Positions 21,608-31,535 of a stretch of 64,000 bases of DNA are shown here, in pieces. Numbering within the stretch: the first letter of the stretch is position 1; every line of letters starts with the position of its first letter. The notes beneath the pieces were generated by a model, which saw only the letters and a program-made list of their open reading frames with translations, ran no database searches and was not told the DNA's origin. The stretch is from Gracilaria gracilis (Eukaryota; Rhodophyta; Florideophyceae; Gracilariales; Gracilariaceae), in assembly GCA_030374805.1 (NCBI GenBank), contig JARGSG010000253.1, positions 1-64,000 on the forward strand, written 5' to 3'. A program made the translations under genes and the position numbers.

Positions 21608-24600
21608 AGACGTGCCGGGAGCGTTCTGCGCCCTTTTCGTGCCGCTCGCGCCCCGATGTCAACGCTGGCGCCCATCGCATTTCCGCTGTGGTTGCGTGTA
21701 AGTCAGACAGACACACCGTGTGCGGCGCAAAGGCGCCAATTTGAGCGCCGATCAGAAACGTGACTGTTTGCGGTTGCTTTTCGCCCACTCTCAGGCTGTA
21801 ATATCTGACGCTGGCGGGCGGGGTGAACATTTTTGAGCGTGAAAAGATTTCACTCACGACTGAGTGCCCAACTGCCCACTTCCACTGCAAGCTGAACGGC
21901 CTGCCGCCGTCACGGAAGCGCCTAGTACCAACATATAATACTTGGTTGTACTGTAGATGGAGACCGGCTGCGCACTTGCGCATTTTTGAATGCCGCAGGG
22001 CTGCTTATCGATAAAAAGATGCCGCGACGCGTTGAAAGGAGAGTGCTTCCGCTTTTTGAATCTTATGCCGCATCCTTCACGCCAACTATATTCGACTCCA
22101 AAAAAAGCGCACGCGCCCATTTATCATATGTTACCGTTTACCGCTTCACGCGCACGCATTAACGCCCAAAATGAATGCGCCTTCTTGCGTCTGCGCAATA
22201 AAGCGCCATCCGTGCGTCATGGCTCACCCAAAAGTTACAACAATTGTTTGGCATCATAAAATTCAATGCGCGGCACCTCCGCCAATACGTTTCTCGCCAC
22301 AGGCAGTCAGTATGCGCAAAAATTGATAGCGGACGCATACACAAATGCAAGCTGGTCCAAAAACCCAAAACGGTGGCCTTTTTGTGTGCGGCGCAATCGG
22401 CGTAATCGATTGTGATATGCCAAGGAGGAAGCGCTGCTTCCTCTCTGCTCCAGAACAGTGCCAAATGTTTCACAATGGAGCCTCATTTGTTTGTGTCAAC
22501 GGCCGATAATTATTGCTACTTGCAACATGGAATCAGTATGGAACCAACTGTGGTGCAGAAAGTATAGCAAAACGAGCCATTCTCAAGTGCGTGAGCCGCA
22601 TGTCGGGGAGCGTCATAAACTATATTGCTGTGTGCAATTCGAAAGCATGTTTGAGTAAGTGATTCATAGCAGCGCGCGTGTGAGGTTTTTTTGGAACTTT
22701 TTGACATGCCATCAATGCGCTGCCAGTATTGGGCACCACGCTGCTGGTGCGTAGTGTTCACCCCTCCCCCCCCCCCCGCGTTGGAGTGTGGGAATGAACT
22801 GTGAGCGGTGGCGAAAGTTTTGAGCGCTATGACGCATGCAAACGGTGCGCCGATCACTGAAATTTGAGTGACAATGGCAGTGTGGTTTGCGGGCGGCGCG
22901 AAATGAAAGCAGGTGGCTTACGCACGCACAGCCAAACGGCGCATACGTTTGAAATGAGCGGTGTATTTGCATGCGCCATCGGTTGTGTGCGCGTGTAAGC
23001 GTATGGGCAAGGAGGGACGGAAACGTGTTTTACGGCTGCGTGGTAGCAGTTGCTGATTAAGTTGCGGAATGGCAGCGGCGAGGGTTTCATTGCACAGCGG
23101 TGCAGCGGGCCGAGGGCGAAAGGGATCTTCCGCCATCGCGCAACACGTTGAGGCGGCGGAGAGGTGAGGCAGGTGAACTTTCCGATCAACGGGGGGCGCG
23201 AGGGCGGAGGGTTGTGACGCAAAGCAGCATCTGTAAAGGGGAGCACAGGTCGTTCTCGCGAAAGGGTTGGCGCAGCTGAAGATAGCGGCCGCCAGCTACG
23301 GTCGCGCTCAAAGGCGGCGCGCACGCGAACGTGTGGAACGGAGGCGCTGGCGGCACGCGGCGCGTTCACGTGAGCGGCGGGAGCACGACATTGGCGCGAC
23401 GCAGCGAATGAGTCCGCCAAGATACGCGCGCGCGCGCCGGCGGCTGACAGAAGTACGTGCTCGCGCGTCACGTGCATGTCACGCAGCGTGCACCGTGGCG
23501 GACTCATTTCGGCGCCGCTTGCTGAGCCGCGCGCTGTGGGCTCGTTCGTTACGTCAGCCGCCGCCGCTGCTGCTCGCTCTCGTCGCGCGCTGCTCGCTCG
23601 CGTTGCGCGCTGCTGGCGGCGCCGTTCTCGGCGCTCGCGCGCGCCGCCCCCTCCGCCGCCCGATCTCCGCCGTCACGATTGCGCCCTGCTGCTTAATCAG
23701 CTTGCGGCACCCTCCCCTCCACGCCACGCACACACCGCCTGCACTGTGCATTTTACATGCAAGCAAGCAAACGCCTCATGCAAAAATTCAAAAAGCAACT
23801 TACGGCCCGAAACCAGTGGCTCTCTCCCTCTCCTTGTCTTTCCCCCCGCCCACCCCCTGCTCTTCGTTCTCTCCCAGCTCACTGCTTCTGTTTCGTTTCC
23901 TCGTTACTCTAGTGTACTGCCCCCTCAAAACTCCTTGCCGCTGGCTTTGTAACCGTACCTACATCTACCGTGCAAGCGCCTTAATGTCCGTCCCATCGCA
24001 CATAACCCTAACAATCACGTCACTCTCCTACAACAACAACAACCTCTTCGCAAGTACTAGTCAACAACACTTCCCCCCTCCTCTACGCCAGCTGCCAAAT
24101 ATCTTGCCTCAAAACAATTTCACACCAGTCTGTTCACCAACGTGCACGTATTACGAACAACTGTTTCATTGCAACAAAAACAAAACACATCCTCTTTCGC
24201 CCTTGCTTTTGCTCTTTTCATTTTGCCTCACCACTGATCCATGTTCCCGCCCTCTATTCACAACATTGTTGTCCAACTGCACTCAAAATTGAAAAACTCA
24301 ACCTTTTTGCAGGTTGTGAGCAAGTGAGCGTTAGCTCTACCCCCGCAGACGTTTACCGCTTCATAGTCCTTCAGCACACCTCTGTAACTTTCATTTTTTG
24401 TACAGCAAAACTCACAGCAAGCATTCAAATTAGTTGCTGACCGCCTGCAGGTCAGCACACAGCGTCAACACTGAGATTGAGCAGCAGATCAACTCAAAAA
24501 AAGTTATATTCGATAAACAACCAAAATCATTTCACATCACTCACTGCCAAACGCTTGTGTTGTACTTGTGTGTGGCCACAGATGAATGGATAAAGCTGTC

Positions 24601-25541
24601 GTTCAAATTTGGTGTGCAGAAAGGCCACAAACAGTTGCAGCTGCACACGCCGCGCCGGGCCAAGTCATGTTTTAAACCAAATGTTGCTGAGATGGGATTG
24701 GGGGAACGTCAGCAACTGATATAATTTAACGCGTCGCAGCATTGCGTCCTGGATAATGATGAATAAAGAGAATCTTCACTCTGAACAGCAGCAAAGGGCG
24801 AGTACCAATTATGAGACGTGTTCGCATCAGCTTTGCCATTGGGGCGTTGTACGCAACGCCTATGGTTGCGCTCGCAGTACGTACTGTTGAAAGAGCGGTT
24901 TGTGACAAATCACAACCGTTTGCGTGCGTGTGGGCAAGGGCAAGCAAACGTTTCCCAAAACGGGTTGAAAGGGTCGGTTGTTGTTTTGTTTGCACAATGG
25001 GTGATGATGACCTAAAACGGCAAAAAAAAAGGTTGTAAGATAATGGGCACCAAAACGGCAGGGGTTGTATAGAACGCACGCAAGTGGAGTGCTTTTTCTT
25101 CAATACGAAATGAATTTGTGAAATGAGCGGCTGAAAATGCGATGAACACGCGAAAAGAGGCGGCTATTGTGCACTGCTGAACGTGACGAGTAGCGTTGCC
25201 GTGCTGACACATACCGCCAGGGTGACCCAAAAAAAAAGGGGCATCGAATGGCTCACAGAACGAGGAACAGCACCCACAAGCACGGGCAAAGGTAGTTTTG
25301 GAAGTTCATGTGCTGGGTCACAAGGAGTTGGTTGTGGCACGGCGAGAGTTTGTGGTTGAGACTTTTTAGTACTGAGACAGCAAAAGTGGAGAGAGGCTGT
25401 CGGACACGGTGGAAGCGGGTGAAGGGGGAGCGCAAGAAAAGGGATGTTTGATGTGGTGTCGGTATGGTAGGTAATACGTATCTACCTACTACTACCGTGT
25501 AGCTACATACGTATCATGCATTTTATAAAAAAAACAAAAAG

Positions 25542-26150
25542 TCAACGCAAAAGCTGCTCCAAGCCGACGGCAACGTCATTCCTCAAGCCGGTGACGACGG
25601 AGCGATCGCCGAGAAACATGTCCAACAACGAAGTAGCGAGCTGCTTACTGCGCAGCTCACCCAGCAAGCGACCATCCACACTGAGCGACACCACATGCCC
25701 ATCGACAGCAATACGCACATCACTGCCCACCTTCATGGTGCCCACCTGCGCAAACAGCGCGCAAAACCTCTTCGCATCCGCCTTGCAATCGGCCGGGCGG
25801 CACGCGCCCCTCTTGGCCGCAGCAGCCACCCTCGGCAACAGCTGTCTCTCAAAGCCGTTCTGCATATGCGAGCCGACCACCTGTCGCACCACCACCATGC
25901 GCAGCGTGACGGGCAGCCGGTCGCCGGCGCACAGCGCGGCCCACAGCGGGTCGGCCGTGAGCATTTCGGCCGCGTCAAAGCCGCGCCAGCTGCGCAGCTC
26001 GGCCGCCGCGCGCGTTGCGTCCACGTACACGCCCACCGCGTACACCTTCACCAGCCCGCGCATGAGGCGCGCGCCCACGCCGGCTAGCTGCCGCGCCGGC
26101 GCCAGCTCGGGCGCGAACCGCACGCCCGTCGCGTGCTCCACGCGCGCGCG

Positions 26151-26181
<31 letters not shown>

Positions 26182-26570
26182 ACGAACGGATCGGCGTGCA
26201 GGTCCAGCTCGGCGTGCGCCGCGCTGCCCGACGCGGCGGCGACGGCGGCGGCGACGGCGGCGGCGGCGGCGGTGGCGGTGGCGGTGGCGGCGGCGGCGCC
26301 GATGGCGATGGCAGAGGCGCGCGGCGCGGCGCGCGGCGCGGCGCGCGGCGGCGGCAGCGGCAGCGGCAGCAGCGGGGCGAACAGCGCGTGCGCGCGCGAC
26401 GCAGCGAGCAGACGCGCGTGGCGCGCGGCGTGCGCCGCCAGTCGGGACGCCATGGACGCGGAGCGGTGGGCGGCGGCAGCGTCGGCGACGGTGCTGATCT
26501 TCCGCATCGGCACCGAGACAACGCACGCCCGGCCGGCAGCGCGAGCCCATGGTGTGTACGACGTGGCCAT
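25542..26570 (-). CDS. Chalcone-isomerase-like (fatty-acid-binding/AIM18 type) protein, organelle-targeted
   Basis: This is a 342-residue protein if translation starts at the ATG at 26568-26570. A second ATG at 26451-26453 (MASRLAAHAARHARLL) would also give a good organelle presequence. About 110 residues of Ala/Arg-rich sequence precede the domain. The C-terminal 200 residues match the CHI fold: VEHATGVRFAPEL, GVGARLMRGLVKVYAVGVYVD, GDRLPVTLRMVVVRQV and GTMKVGSDVRIAVDGHVVSLSVDG. Family members outside land plants are non-catalytic fatty-acid-binding proteins of plastids or mitochondria, or fungal AIM18. Flavonoid synthesis is not implied. The gene is divergent from the acyltransferase at 26815, which would suit a shared lipid role, but that is inference. 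Confidence 0.82.
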
Positions 26571-26645
26571 CACTGCCTACGTGGCCAGGTGTTTCACCGT
26601 GGCCACGGGCGTCGACGTGGCCAGGGCGCACGACGTGGCCACGTG
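26561..26645. promoter_or_regulatory. Cluster of ACGTGGCC boxes in the CHI-like/acyltransferase promoter
   Basis: ACGTGGCC occurs at 26561-26568, 26579-26586, 26615-26622 and 26633-26640. A variant CCGTGGCC lies at 26597-26604, and a palindromic G-box CACGTG at 26640-26645. ACGTGGC is the classic plant G-box/ABRE core bound by bZIP proteins. The first copy would be coding if the CHI-like protein starts at 26570, and all copies are upstream if it starts at 26453. Confidence 0.6.
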
Positions 26646-26814
26646 ACGGCGCAGCGTTGTTACGCGCGCTCTCGCGGCGCGCAGCGCGGCGGAGCAAACG
26701 CTCCAAAAGTGCGAGCTCGCGCGCGCGCCCGCGACGCGACGCGGCGGCACTGGAGAAAGGAGCGGCGCGCCGCGAGTGGGCGCTGTGTGCGACGACGGCC
26801 CGCGCAAGCGCGCC

Positions 26815-27828
26815 ATGCTCGCGTTCGTGCGCGCCGCCGCGCTGGCGGCGCCGCCGCTGCCGCCGCAACCTCTGCGCGCCGAGCGCCGACGCCGCCCGTC
26901 GCACCGCGCGCCACCGCGCCGCGCGCGCGCCGCCGTGCTGGCCACCAGCGCCGACAGTCGCCCTCCGCAGCCGCAGCCGCAGCCGCAGCCGCAACCGCAG
27001 CCGCAGCCGTTTGCGGGCGGCGGCGGCGGGCGCCACGCGGAGAAGGCGCGCGAGCGGCGAGTGTCGGTGGTGGGACTGTTGTTTCTGGCGGTGACGTACC
27101 TGCTGTCGGTGCTGCTGTTCGTGCCCATGCTGCTGGCGCACCCGTTCGTGCTGTGGCGCGACCGCGCCACGCGCCGCTTCCACGACTTCATCGCCATGGC
27201 GTGGATGAAGTGGTCGCTGGCGCTAGTGCGCGTGTCCACGCACGTGGTCAACGCCCATCTGCTGCCGCCGCCGGACACGCCGGCCGTGTTTGTGGCCAAC
27301 CACACGTCGTACCTGGACATTTACGTGTTTGCCTACCTGCAGCGCCGCATCAAGTACGTGTCCAAGGCCGAGATTTTCCGCATCCCCATCGTGGGCTGGG
27401 CCATGGCCATGGCGGGCAACATTGCGCTGCGCCGCATGAACCGCCGCGGCCAGATGGAGGCGTACCGCAAGATGGTGGACGTGGTGGCCAATCGCCTCTC
27501 GCTCGTCGTCTTTCCTGAGGGCACGCGCAGTCTTACCGGCAAGCTGCGCCGCTTCAAGCCGGGCGCCTTCCGCGCCGCCAAGGCCAACAACGCCCCGGTG
27601 GTGCCCGTCACCATCCTGGGCACCAGGGAGGCCATGCCCAGCTACGCGTGGGTGCCGTTGAGATACCCCACCAAGCCGTTTGCGCTCGTCGTGCACGCGC
27701 CGCTGGACAGCTCCAAGCTGTCGCTGCAGCAGCTGCAGCAGCAGTCCTTTGACGCCATCGACTCGGCGTTGCCGCCGCACGTTCAAACCAAACGCCGCAA
27801 CGCACACCCAAACGATAATAATCACTGA
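26815..27828 (+). CDS. 1-acyl-sn-glycerol-3-phosphate acyltransferase (PlsC family), probably plastid
   Basis: This is a 337-residue protein from the ATG at 26815. An in-frame extension to 26776 begins at GTG and is not used. Residues 1-48 are Arg/Ala/Pro-rich with few acidic residues, like a plastid transit peptide. A Pro-Gln repeat (51-65) follows, and one membrane helix lies at 84-107. The catalytic HX4D motif is NHTSYLD (162-168). FPEGTRS (233-239) and the VVPVTILGT block (262-270) are the other PlsC motifs. The enzyme adds the second acyl chain to lysophosphatidate to make phosphatidate for membrane lipids and triacylglycerol. All catalytic residues are present. The gene shares its promoter region with the CHI-like gene and converges on the carrier gene. 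Confidence 0.93.
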   Translation: MLAFVRAAALAAPPLPPQPLRAERRRRPSHRAPPRRARAAVLATSADSRPPQPQPQPQPQPQPQPFAGGGGGRHAEKARERRVSVVGLLFLAVTYLLSVLLFVPMLLAHPFVLWRDRATRRFHDFIAMAWMKWSLALVRVSTHVVNAHLLPPPDTPAVFVANHTSYLDIYVFAYLQRRIKYVSKAEIFRIPIVGWAMAMAGNIALRRMNRRGQMEAYRKMVDVVANRLSLVVFPEGTRSLTGKLRRFKPGAFRAAKANNAPVVPVTILGTREAMPSYAWVPLRYPTKPFALVVHAPLDSSKLSLQQLQQQSFDAIDSALPPHVQTKRRNAHPNDNNH

Positions 27829-28099
27829 CATGCGCTACAACCTTCAACGGTATCTACCTTCGTACTGTAGCTAGCCTCTTTTGTGTCAATTAAATCTCTC
27901 TCAACTCACATACTGCATCTTATCTTTGTTCACTCGTGTGCACCAGCTTTGCCACATGCATGCAGCAGCTGCTGTATAGAACATGTAACTCTTAAGAGTA
28001 TATATGTAGGTAGGATACATGTAGATACATATTTATTGTCATGTGGATAAGGAGGCTGATGATGAACACAAAAAAAAAACAGGCGCCGTGCGGCAGCGT
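27829..28099. other. Convergent 3' region between acyltransferase and carrier genes
   Basis: This is AT-richer DNA without a gene. TGTAGCTA (27864-27871) lies after the acyltransferase stop, and TGTATCTACATGTATCC lies on the minus strand past the carrier stop. Both are TGTA-type candidate poly(A) signals. Confidence 0.4.
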
Positions 28100-29137
28100 T
28101 CACAACGCGCCGCCATCGCGCGCCAGCTGGGGGTGCACGCCGAGCATGCGCGCCAAACACGCCTTGACGCGTTCATACGCGGCAAAGAACAGCGCGCTCT
28201 GCAGCGTCTTTGCCGCAATCCTGGGCGCGATGCCCTTTGCAAACGCGGACATGCCCTCGGTAGCGGCGACGGTGCTGAAGGCGTGCGCCACGCCGCGGTA
28301 GCGCACGGGCGACGCGGCGGTCTGCGTCATGAGGCGCGTCTTGACCACGTCCATGGGGTTGGAGATGAGCGCAGCCACGGCGCCAGACAGCCCGCCCACC
28401 AGCAGCGAGTGCGCGCGCGCACGCTTGGCCAGGCGGCGGTCGGCGCCCAGCGCGGCGTGCAGCTTTTCGTACAGCACAAACTCCACGGCGGCGTACGGCA
28501 CGTCCCTGGCGAGCTGCGCGGTGAGCCCCGAGTACAGGCCGCGCAGCGGCGCGGCAAAGACGGCGCGCAGCGCGGCGGGCAGGTTGGGGTAGATACGCAG
28601 CTGCAGGCGCTGTTTAAGCACCTCGCACGGCACGCGCACCAGCGACGCGGCCACGTCACCCACGGCGGCGGAGGCGGCCACCACGGCGTCGGAGGCGCGC
28701 GCCGGGAAGCGCTTCGCCAGGCGGCGCTTGAGCGTCTGGAAGGTGAGCATGTACACGGCGGCGGCGGGCACGATGCCCACCACGCCGGGCACCACGCCGC
28801 GGTACAGCCCGCGCACGCCGTCGGCGAACAGCAGCGCGCGCACGGAGCGCAGCGAGTACGACGGCAGTCGCGCCGCCTGCAGCCGCGTCTTGCATGTGTC
28901 CAGCGGCTGCAGCGACGCGCGCACCAGCCCGGCCGACAGCCCGCCGCTCAACAGATGCAGCGCCGCCGCCCGCAGCGCCGGCGGCGCCGACGGCGACGGT
29001 GGCGGCGGCGCTGCCCTGGGCGGCGGCGGCTGCGGCTTGGGCGCGGCGTGCGACGCGGCGGGCGCGCCGCCCTTGACGCCCACGGCGGGCGCAAACGCGC
29101 TGGGCCCGCGCGCGCGCTTTCGGTTGGCGAGGCGCAT
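28100..29137 (-). CDS. Mitochondrial carrier family protein, S-adenosylmethionine carrier-like (SLC25A26/SAMC)
   Basis: This is a 345-residue protein from the ATG at 29135-29137. A 53-residue Pro/Ala/Arg-rich N-terminal extension precedes three carrier repeats. The signature motifs are PLDTCKTRLQ (78-87), PCEVLKQRLQ (170-179) and PMDVVKTRLM (261-270), each followed by the aromatic-containing second half (GLYRGVVPG, GLYSGLTAQ and AFAKGIAPR). Glu-x-x-Lys-Gln in the second repeat is the pattern seen in SAM carriers, where most other carriers have Asp. Such carriers exchange S-adenosylmethionine for S-adenosylhomocysteine across the inner mitochondrial or plastid envelope membrane, and the N-terminal extension fits a plastid or dual location. 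Carrier identity is certain, and the substrate is inferred from one motif. Confidence 0.85.
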   Translation of the reverse strand: MRLANRKRARGPSAFAPAVGVKGGAPAASHAAPKPQPPPPRAAPPPPSPSAPPALRAAALHLLSGGLSAGLVRASLQPLDTCKTRLQAARLPSYSLRSVRALLFADGVRGLYRGVVPGVVGIVPAAAVYMLTFQTLKRRLAKRFPARASDAVVAASAAVGDVAASLVRVPCEVLKQRLQLRIYPNLPAALRAVFAAPLRGLYSGLTAQLARDVPYAAVEFVLYEKLHAALGADRRLAKRARAHSLLVGGLSGAVAALISNPMDVVKTRLMTQTAASPVRYRGVAHAFSTVAATEGMSAFAKGIAPRIAAKTLQSALFFAAYERVKACLARMLGVHPQLARDGGAL

Positions 29138-29516
29138 AGCGGGCGAACGGCGATGAAGGGGGAGGCAGGGGGCGGAAGGGGAGCGGCGGCGGCGGGAACG
29201 AAGAGCAAAGCGCGCGACGGCGCGTCATCGACGACGGCCGCGCACATTGCGACGCGCGCCAAGCGCAACAAAAGATTCGTCATCAAAGCGGCGCGAGCTG
29301 CAGCGCAGCGCAGCGCAACCGCCGCCGCGCGGCGCGGCGCATCGCACACGCGCGCAACGTGCGGCCACGCGCCGCCCGTCGCCACGGCGCGCGCACATCT
29401 CGCCGCGCGTACACAATTTGGGTGTGTCTCGAGGCGCGCGGCTCGACGCGCGACAGCGCGCCACGTGCGCCACTCTGTCCACGCCGGCCACGTCGCCACA
29501 CGCGCGCGCGCGCTGT
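29138..29516. other. GC-rich intergenic region between the CDK and carrier genes
   Basis: This holds the CDK 3' end and the carrier promoter. It has CpG-rich sequence with GGCCACGT near 29486, the reverse complement of the ACGTGGCC box found at 26.6 kb. No gene is supported. Confidence 0.4.
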
Positions 29517-30959
29517 TCACGGCTCTTGATGCGAGCCGCTGCCAGTGTGCGAGCGGCTGCGCGACGCGTCCGCGCCGCCGCCGACAGCGGCGGCAGCAGG
29601 GGCAGCAGCGGTAGCAGTAGTAGCAGCAGCAGCAGCAGCAGCAGCGACAGCGCCGTCGTCCTCGTCGTCCTCGTCGTCATCGGTGGTGGCGGTGGTGGCG
29701 GTGGTGGCGGCGGCGCGCTGGTGGTGGTGGTGGTGGTTGTGGTGGCGGCGCGCGTGCGACGAGTGGCGGCGGCGTTTGGCCTGAAACTCGTGCGTGGACA
29801 CCTTCTGCTTGGGCAGCTCGTCCTTACGGCACGCGTACGGCTGCTGTTGGAACCAGCGGTGCGCCAGCGCTTCGGACGCCGAGATGCGCCGGTCGGGGTC
29901 CAGCGTGAGCAGCCGCGCCAGCATGTCCAGCAGCGCGTCGGAGCCGGCGATGTGCTGCTGCGTGAGCACCTTGCGCAGGTAGCGCTGCAGCTGCGGCGTG
30001 TACGGGCGCCACTCGCATACCATGTGCGCCTGCGGCAGCCGCCGCCACGACGGCCAGCTCTGCTCCGTAGGGCTGCCCACCACGCGGAAGATCAGCTCCA
30101 GCTGCTCGCCCTCGTCCTTGCCGGGGAACAGCGGCTTGCGCGTCATCATCTCCGCCAGCAGACAGCCCACCGACCACATGTCCACGCTGGCGCCGTACTC
30201 GTTGGCGCCCAGCAGCAGCTCGGGCGGCCGGTACCACAGCGTGATCACCCGGTTGGTGTACTTGCGCCCCTGCTCGCCGTACGGCCGCGCCAGCCCAAAG
30301 TCGGCGATCTTCAGGTTGCCATTGTTGTCGATGAGTAGGTTGGAGCCCTTGATGTCGCGGTGCAGCACCCTGCGATCGTGGCAGTACTCCAGCCCGCTCA
30401 GTAGCTGCATCATGTAGCACTTGACGTGCGCCTCGCTGAAGCGCACCGACGGCGTGTCCATCAGCCCCGTCAGGTCGTGCTCCATGTACTCAAACACCAT
30501 GTAGATGCTGCCCTTCGGCTTGCTGCTGCTGCCGCCGCTGCTGCTGCGCGCGTCGCGCGCGTCGCGCGCGTCGCGCGCGTCGCGCGCGTCGTTGCCGCCC
30601 GCGCCTTTCCCGGTCACAATCTCCTTGAGCTGCACAATGTTCTCGTGGTGCAGCGTCTTGAGCAGCTTGATTTCGCGGATGGCCGTGAGCGGAAAGCCCT
30701 CGCGCTCGTTGTCCATTCGCACGCGCTTGAGCGCCACCGTCTCGTTGGTGTACTTGTCGCGCGCGCTCCACACCTGGCCGTACGTGCCCTCGCCCACCTG
30801 CTCCACCTGCTGAAAGTGCGACACATCGCGAGACACCCAGCGCCGCCGCCGCCGCGACAGCGGCATCGTCCGCGAACTCGTCACCTGCTCGTCGCCGCCG
30901 ACTTGTTGCTCTTCTTTCACGTCGCGGCGCGCCTCCTTGCGCATGCAGTCTTCGTCCAT
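29517..30959 (-). CDS. Cyclin-dependent kinase, CDK9/CDK12 (plant CDKC) type
   Basis: This is a 480-residue protein from the ATG at 30957-30959; the longer frame starts at GTG. The kinase domain spans about 50-370. It has the Gly loop GEGTYGQVW (57-65), catalytic Lys in VALKRV, the cyclin-binding helix PLTAIRE (90-96), VLHRDIKGSNLL (198-209), ADFGLARPYG and the T-loop YTNRVITLWYRPPELLLG. EIVT and KGSIYMVFEYMEHDLTGL resemble the transcriptional kinases CDK9 and CDK12, which phosphorylate the RNA polymerase II tail. A DAR repeat (five units, 124-138) plus a Ser/Gly run sits between these two blocks, where this group usually has a loop. The C-terminal 110 residues are low complexity: poly-His, poly-Ala, Thr and Asp/Glu. 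The cyclin partner is not in the window. Confidence 0.95.
   Translation of the reverse strand: MDEDCMRKEARRDVKEEQQVGGDEQVTSSRTMPLSRRRRRWVSRDVSHFQQVEQVGEGTYGQVWSARDKYTNETVALKRVRMDNEREGFPLTAIREIKLLKTLHHENIVQLKEIVTGKGAGGNDARDARDARDARDARSSSGGSSSKPKGSIYMVFEYMEHDLTGLMDTPSVRFSEAHVKCYMMQLLSGLEYCHDRRVLHRDIKGSNLLIDNNGNLKIADFGLARPYGEQGRKYTNRVITLWYRPPELLLGANEYGASVDMWSVGCLLAEMMTRKPLFPGKDEGEQLELIFRVVGSPTEQSWPSWRRLPQAHMVCEWRPYTPQLQRYLRKVLTQQHIAGSDALLDMLARLLTLDPDRRISASEALAHRWFQQQPYACRKDELPKQKVSTHEFQAKRRRHSSHARRHHNHHHHHQRAAATTATTATTDDDEDDEDDGAVAAAAAAAATTATAAAPAAAAVGGGADASRSRSHTGSGSHQEP
30541..30590 (-). repeat. 9-bp in-frame repeat encoding Asp-Ala-Arg in the CDK gene
   Basis: Five near-exact copies of a GCGCGTCGC-type unit encode (DAR)5. 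Length changes would keep the frame, so this may be polymorphic. Confidence 0.8.
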
Positions 30960-31002
30960 GCTCGCCGTCGTTGCGCTCGCGCTCTCGCCCACGCCGCGTG
31001 GA

Positions 31003-31013
31003 GGATATATACG
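31003..31013 (-). promoter_or_regulatory. TATA box of the CDK gene
   Basis: The minus strand reads GCGTATATATCC, ending 43 bp before the ATG. The predicted leader is therefore very short. Confidence 0.6.
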
Positions 31014-31277
31014 CACGGCGCCACATGAGCGGCGCGCGCGCGCGCCCCTTCTTCACACGCGCAGCGCGCGACACACAGTACGTGACGTCGCCGGCAGGGC
31101 AGCTCTCACGCAGACAACAGCCACGTCTCGCACGTGGCTGCTGACACTGTAAGATCAGCTCGCGCGTTTTTTTTATTTTTTTGAAAGCGTTTTTGAATGG
31201 ATGCGTTGTTGCACGCGTCGCGCACTGCCACTGCCGCGCGGCGGAGCGCGCGCTCGTCTCGTTAAGCCGCGCGCTGT

Positions 31278-31314
<37 letters not shown>

Positions 31315-31535
31315 GTGTGCACAACAACTGTTCAGTGTTAGCGTTTGTGTCATAGCAGCGTGCTGCTTGCAGCTTTAGACGTTCGTCGCCGTCGCTGTCG
31401 TCGCCCCGTCCGTCGTCGTCTTCTTCCTCGTCGCCGTCTTGCTCCGCTTCTGCAGCAGCACTTCGGAGCGTACGCTGTGCGCTGTGTACGCGGCGTGCCG
31501 CACCGCTGCGTACTGCCGTTGGCCCTCGTTTGTAC
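31014..31535. promoter_or_regulatory. Divergent promoter region of CDK and PI 4-kinase with a (GT)n repeat
   Basis: About 520 bp separates the CDK TATA box from the PI 4-kinase ATG. It holds a GT repeat at 31278-31320, a T-rich patch at 31168-31182 and CACGTGGCTG near 31131. The short frames inside it are repeat artefacts. Confidence 0.5.
31278..31320 (+). repeat. (GT)n microsatellite
   Basis: About 21 GT units with one CG interruption lie 215 bp upstream of the PI 4-kinase ATG. Confidence 0.95.

Larger units (their letters stand above)
21004..25541. other. Gene-poor 4.5-kb region with two further compositional flips
   Basis: No supported gene lies between the bZIP and CHI-like genes. CpG-dense cores at 21.17-21.64 kb and 23.27-23.66 kb each separate a G-rich left flank from a C-rich right flank on the plus strand. 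Long open frames across the cores (for example 23267-24292) are composition artefacts rich in Arg, Ala and Pro. A C run lies near 22767-22780. Confidence 0.5.

Noticed and set aside
23267-24292. 341-aa plus-strand ORF across the third CpG core
   Set aside because: First half is Arg/Ala from CpG-rich DNA, second half Ser/Pro/Thr from C-rich DNA; the reading reflects the composition change and not a protein.
26133-27518. Long plus-strand ORF (461 aa) over the CHI-like and acyltransferase genes, and its minus-strand counterpart 25975-27183
   Set aside because: Arg/Gly/Ala-rich shadow frames of two real genes in DNA of extreme GC content; no motif of their own.
28043-29614. 523-aa plus-strand ORF antisense to the carrier gene
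   Set aside because: Shadow frame; the minus strand has all three carrier signatures.
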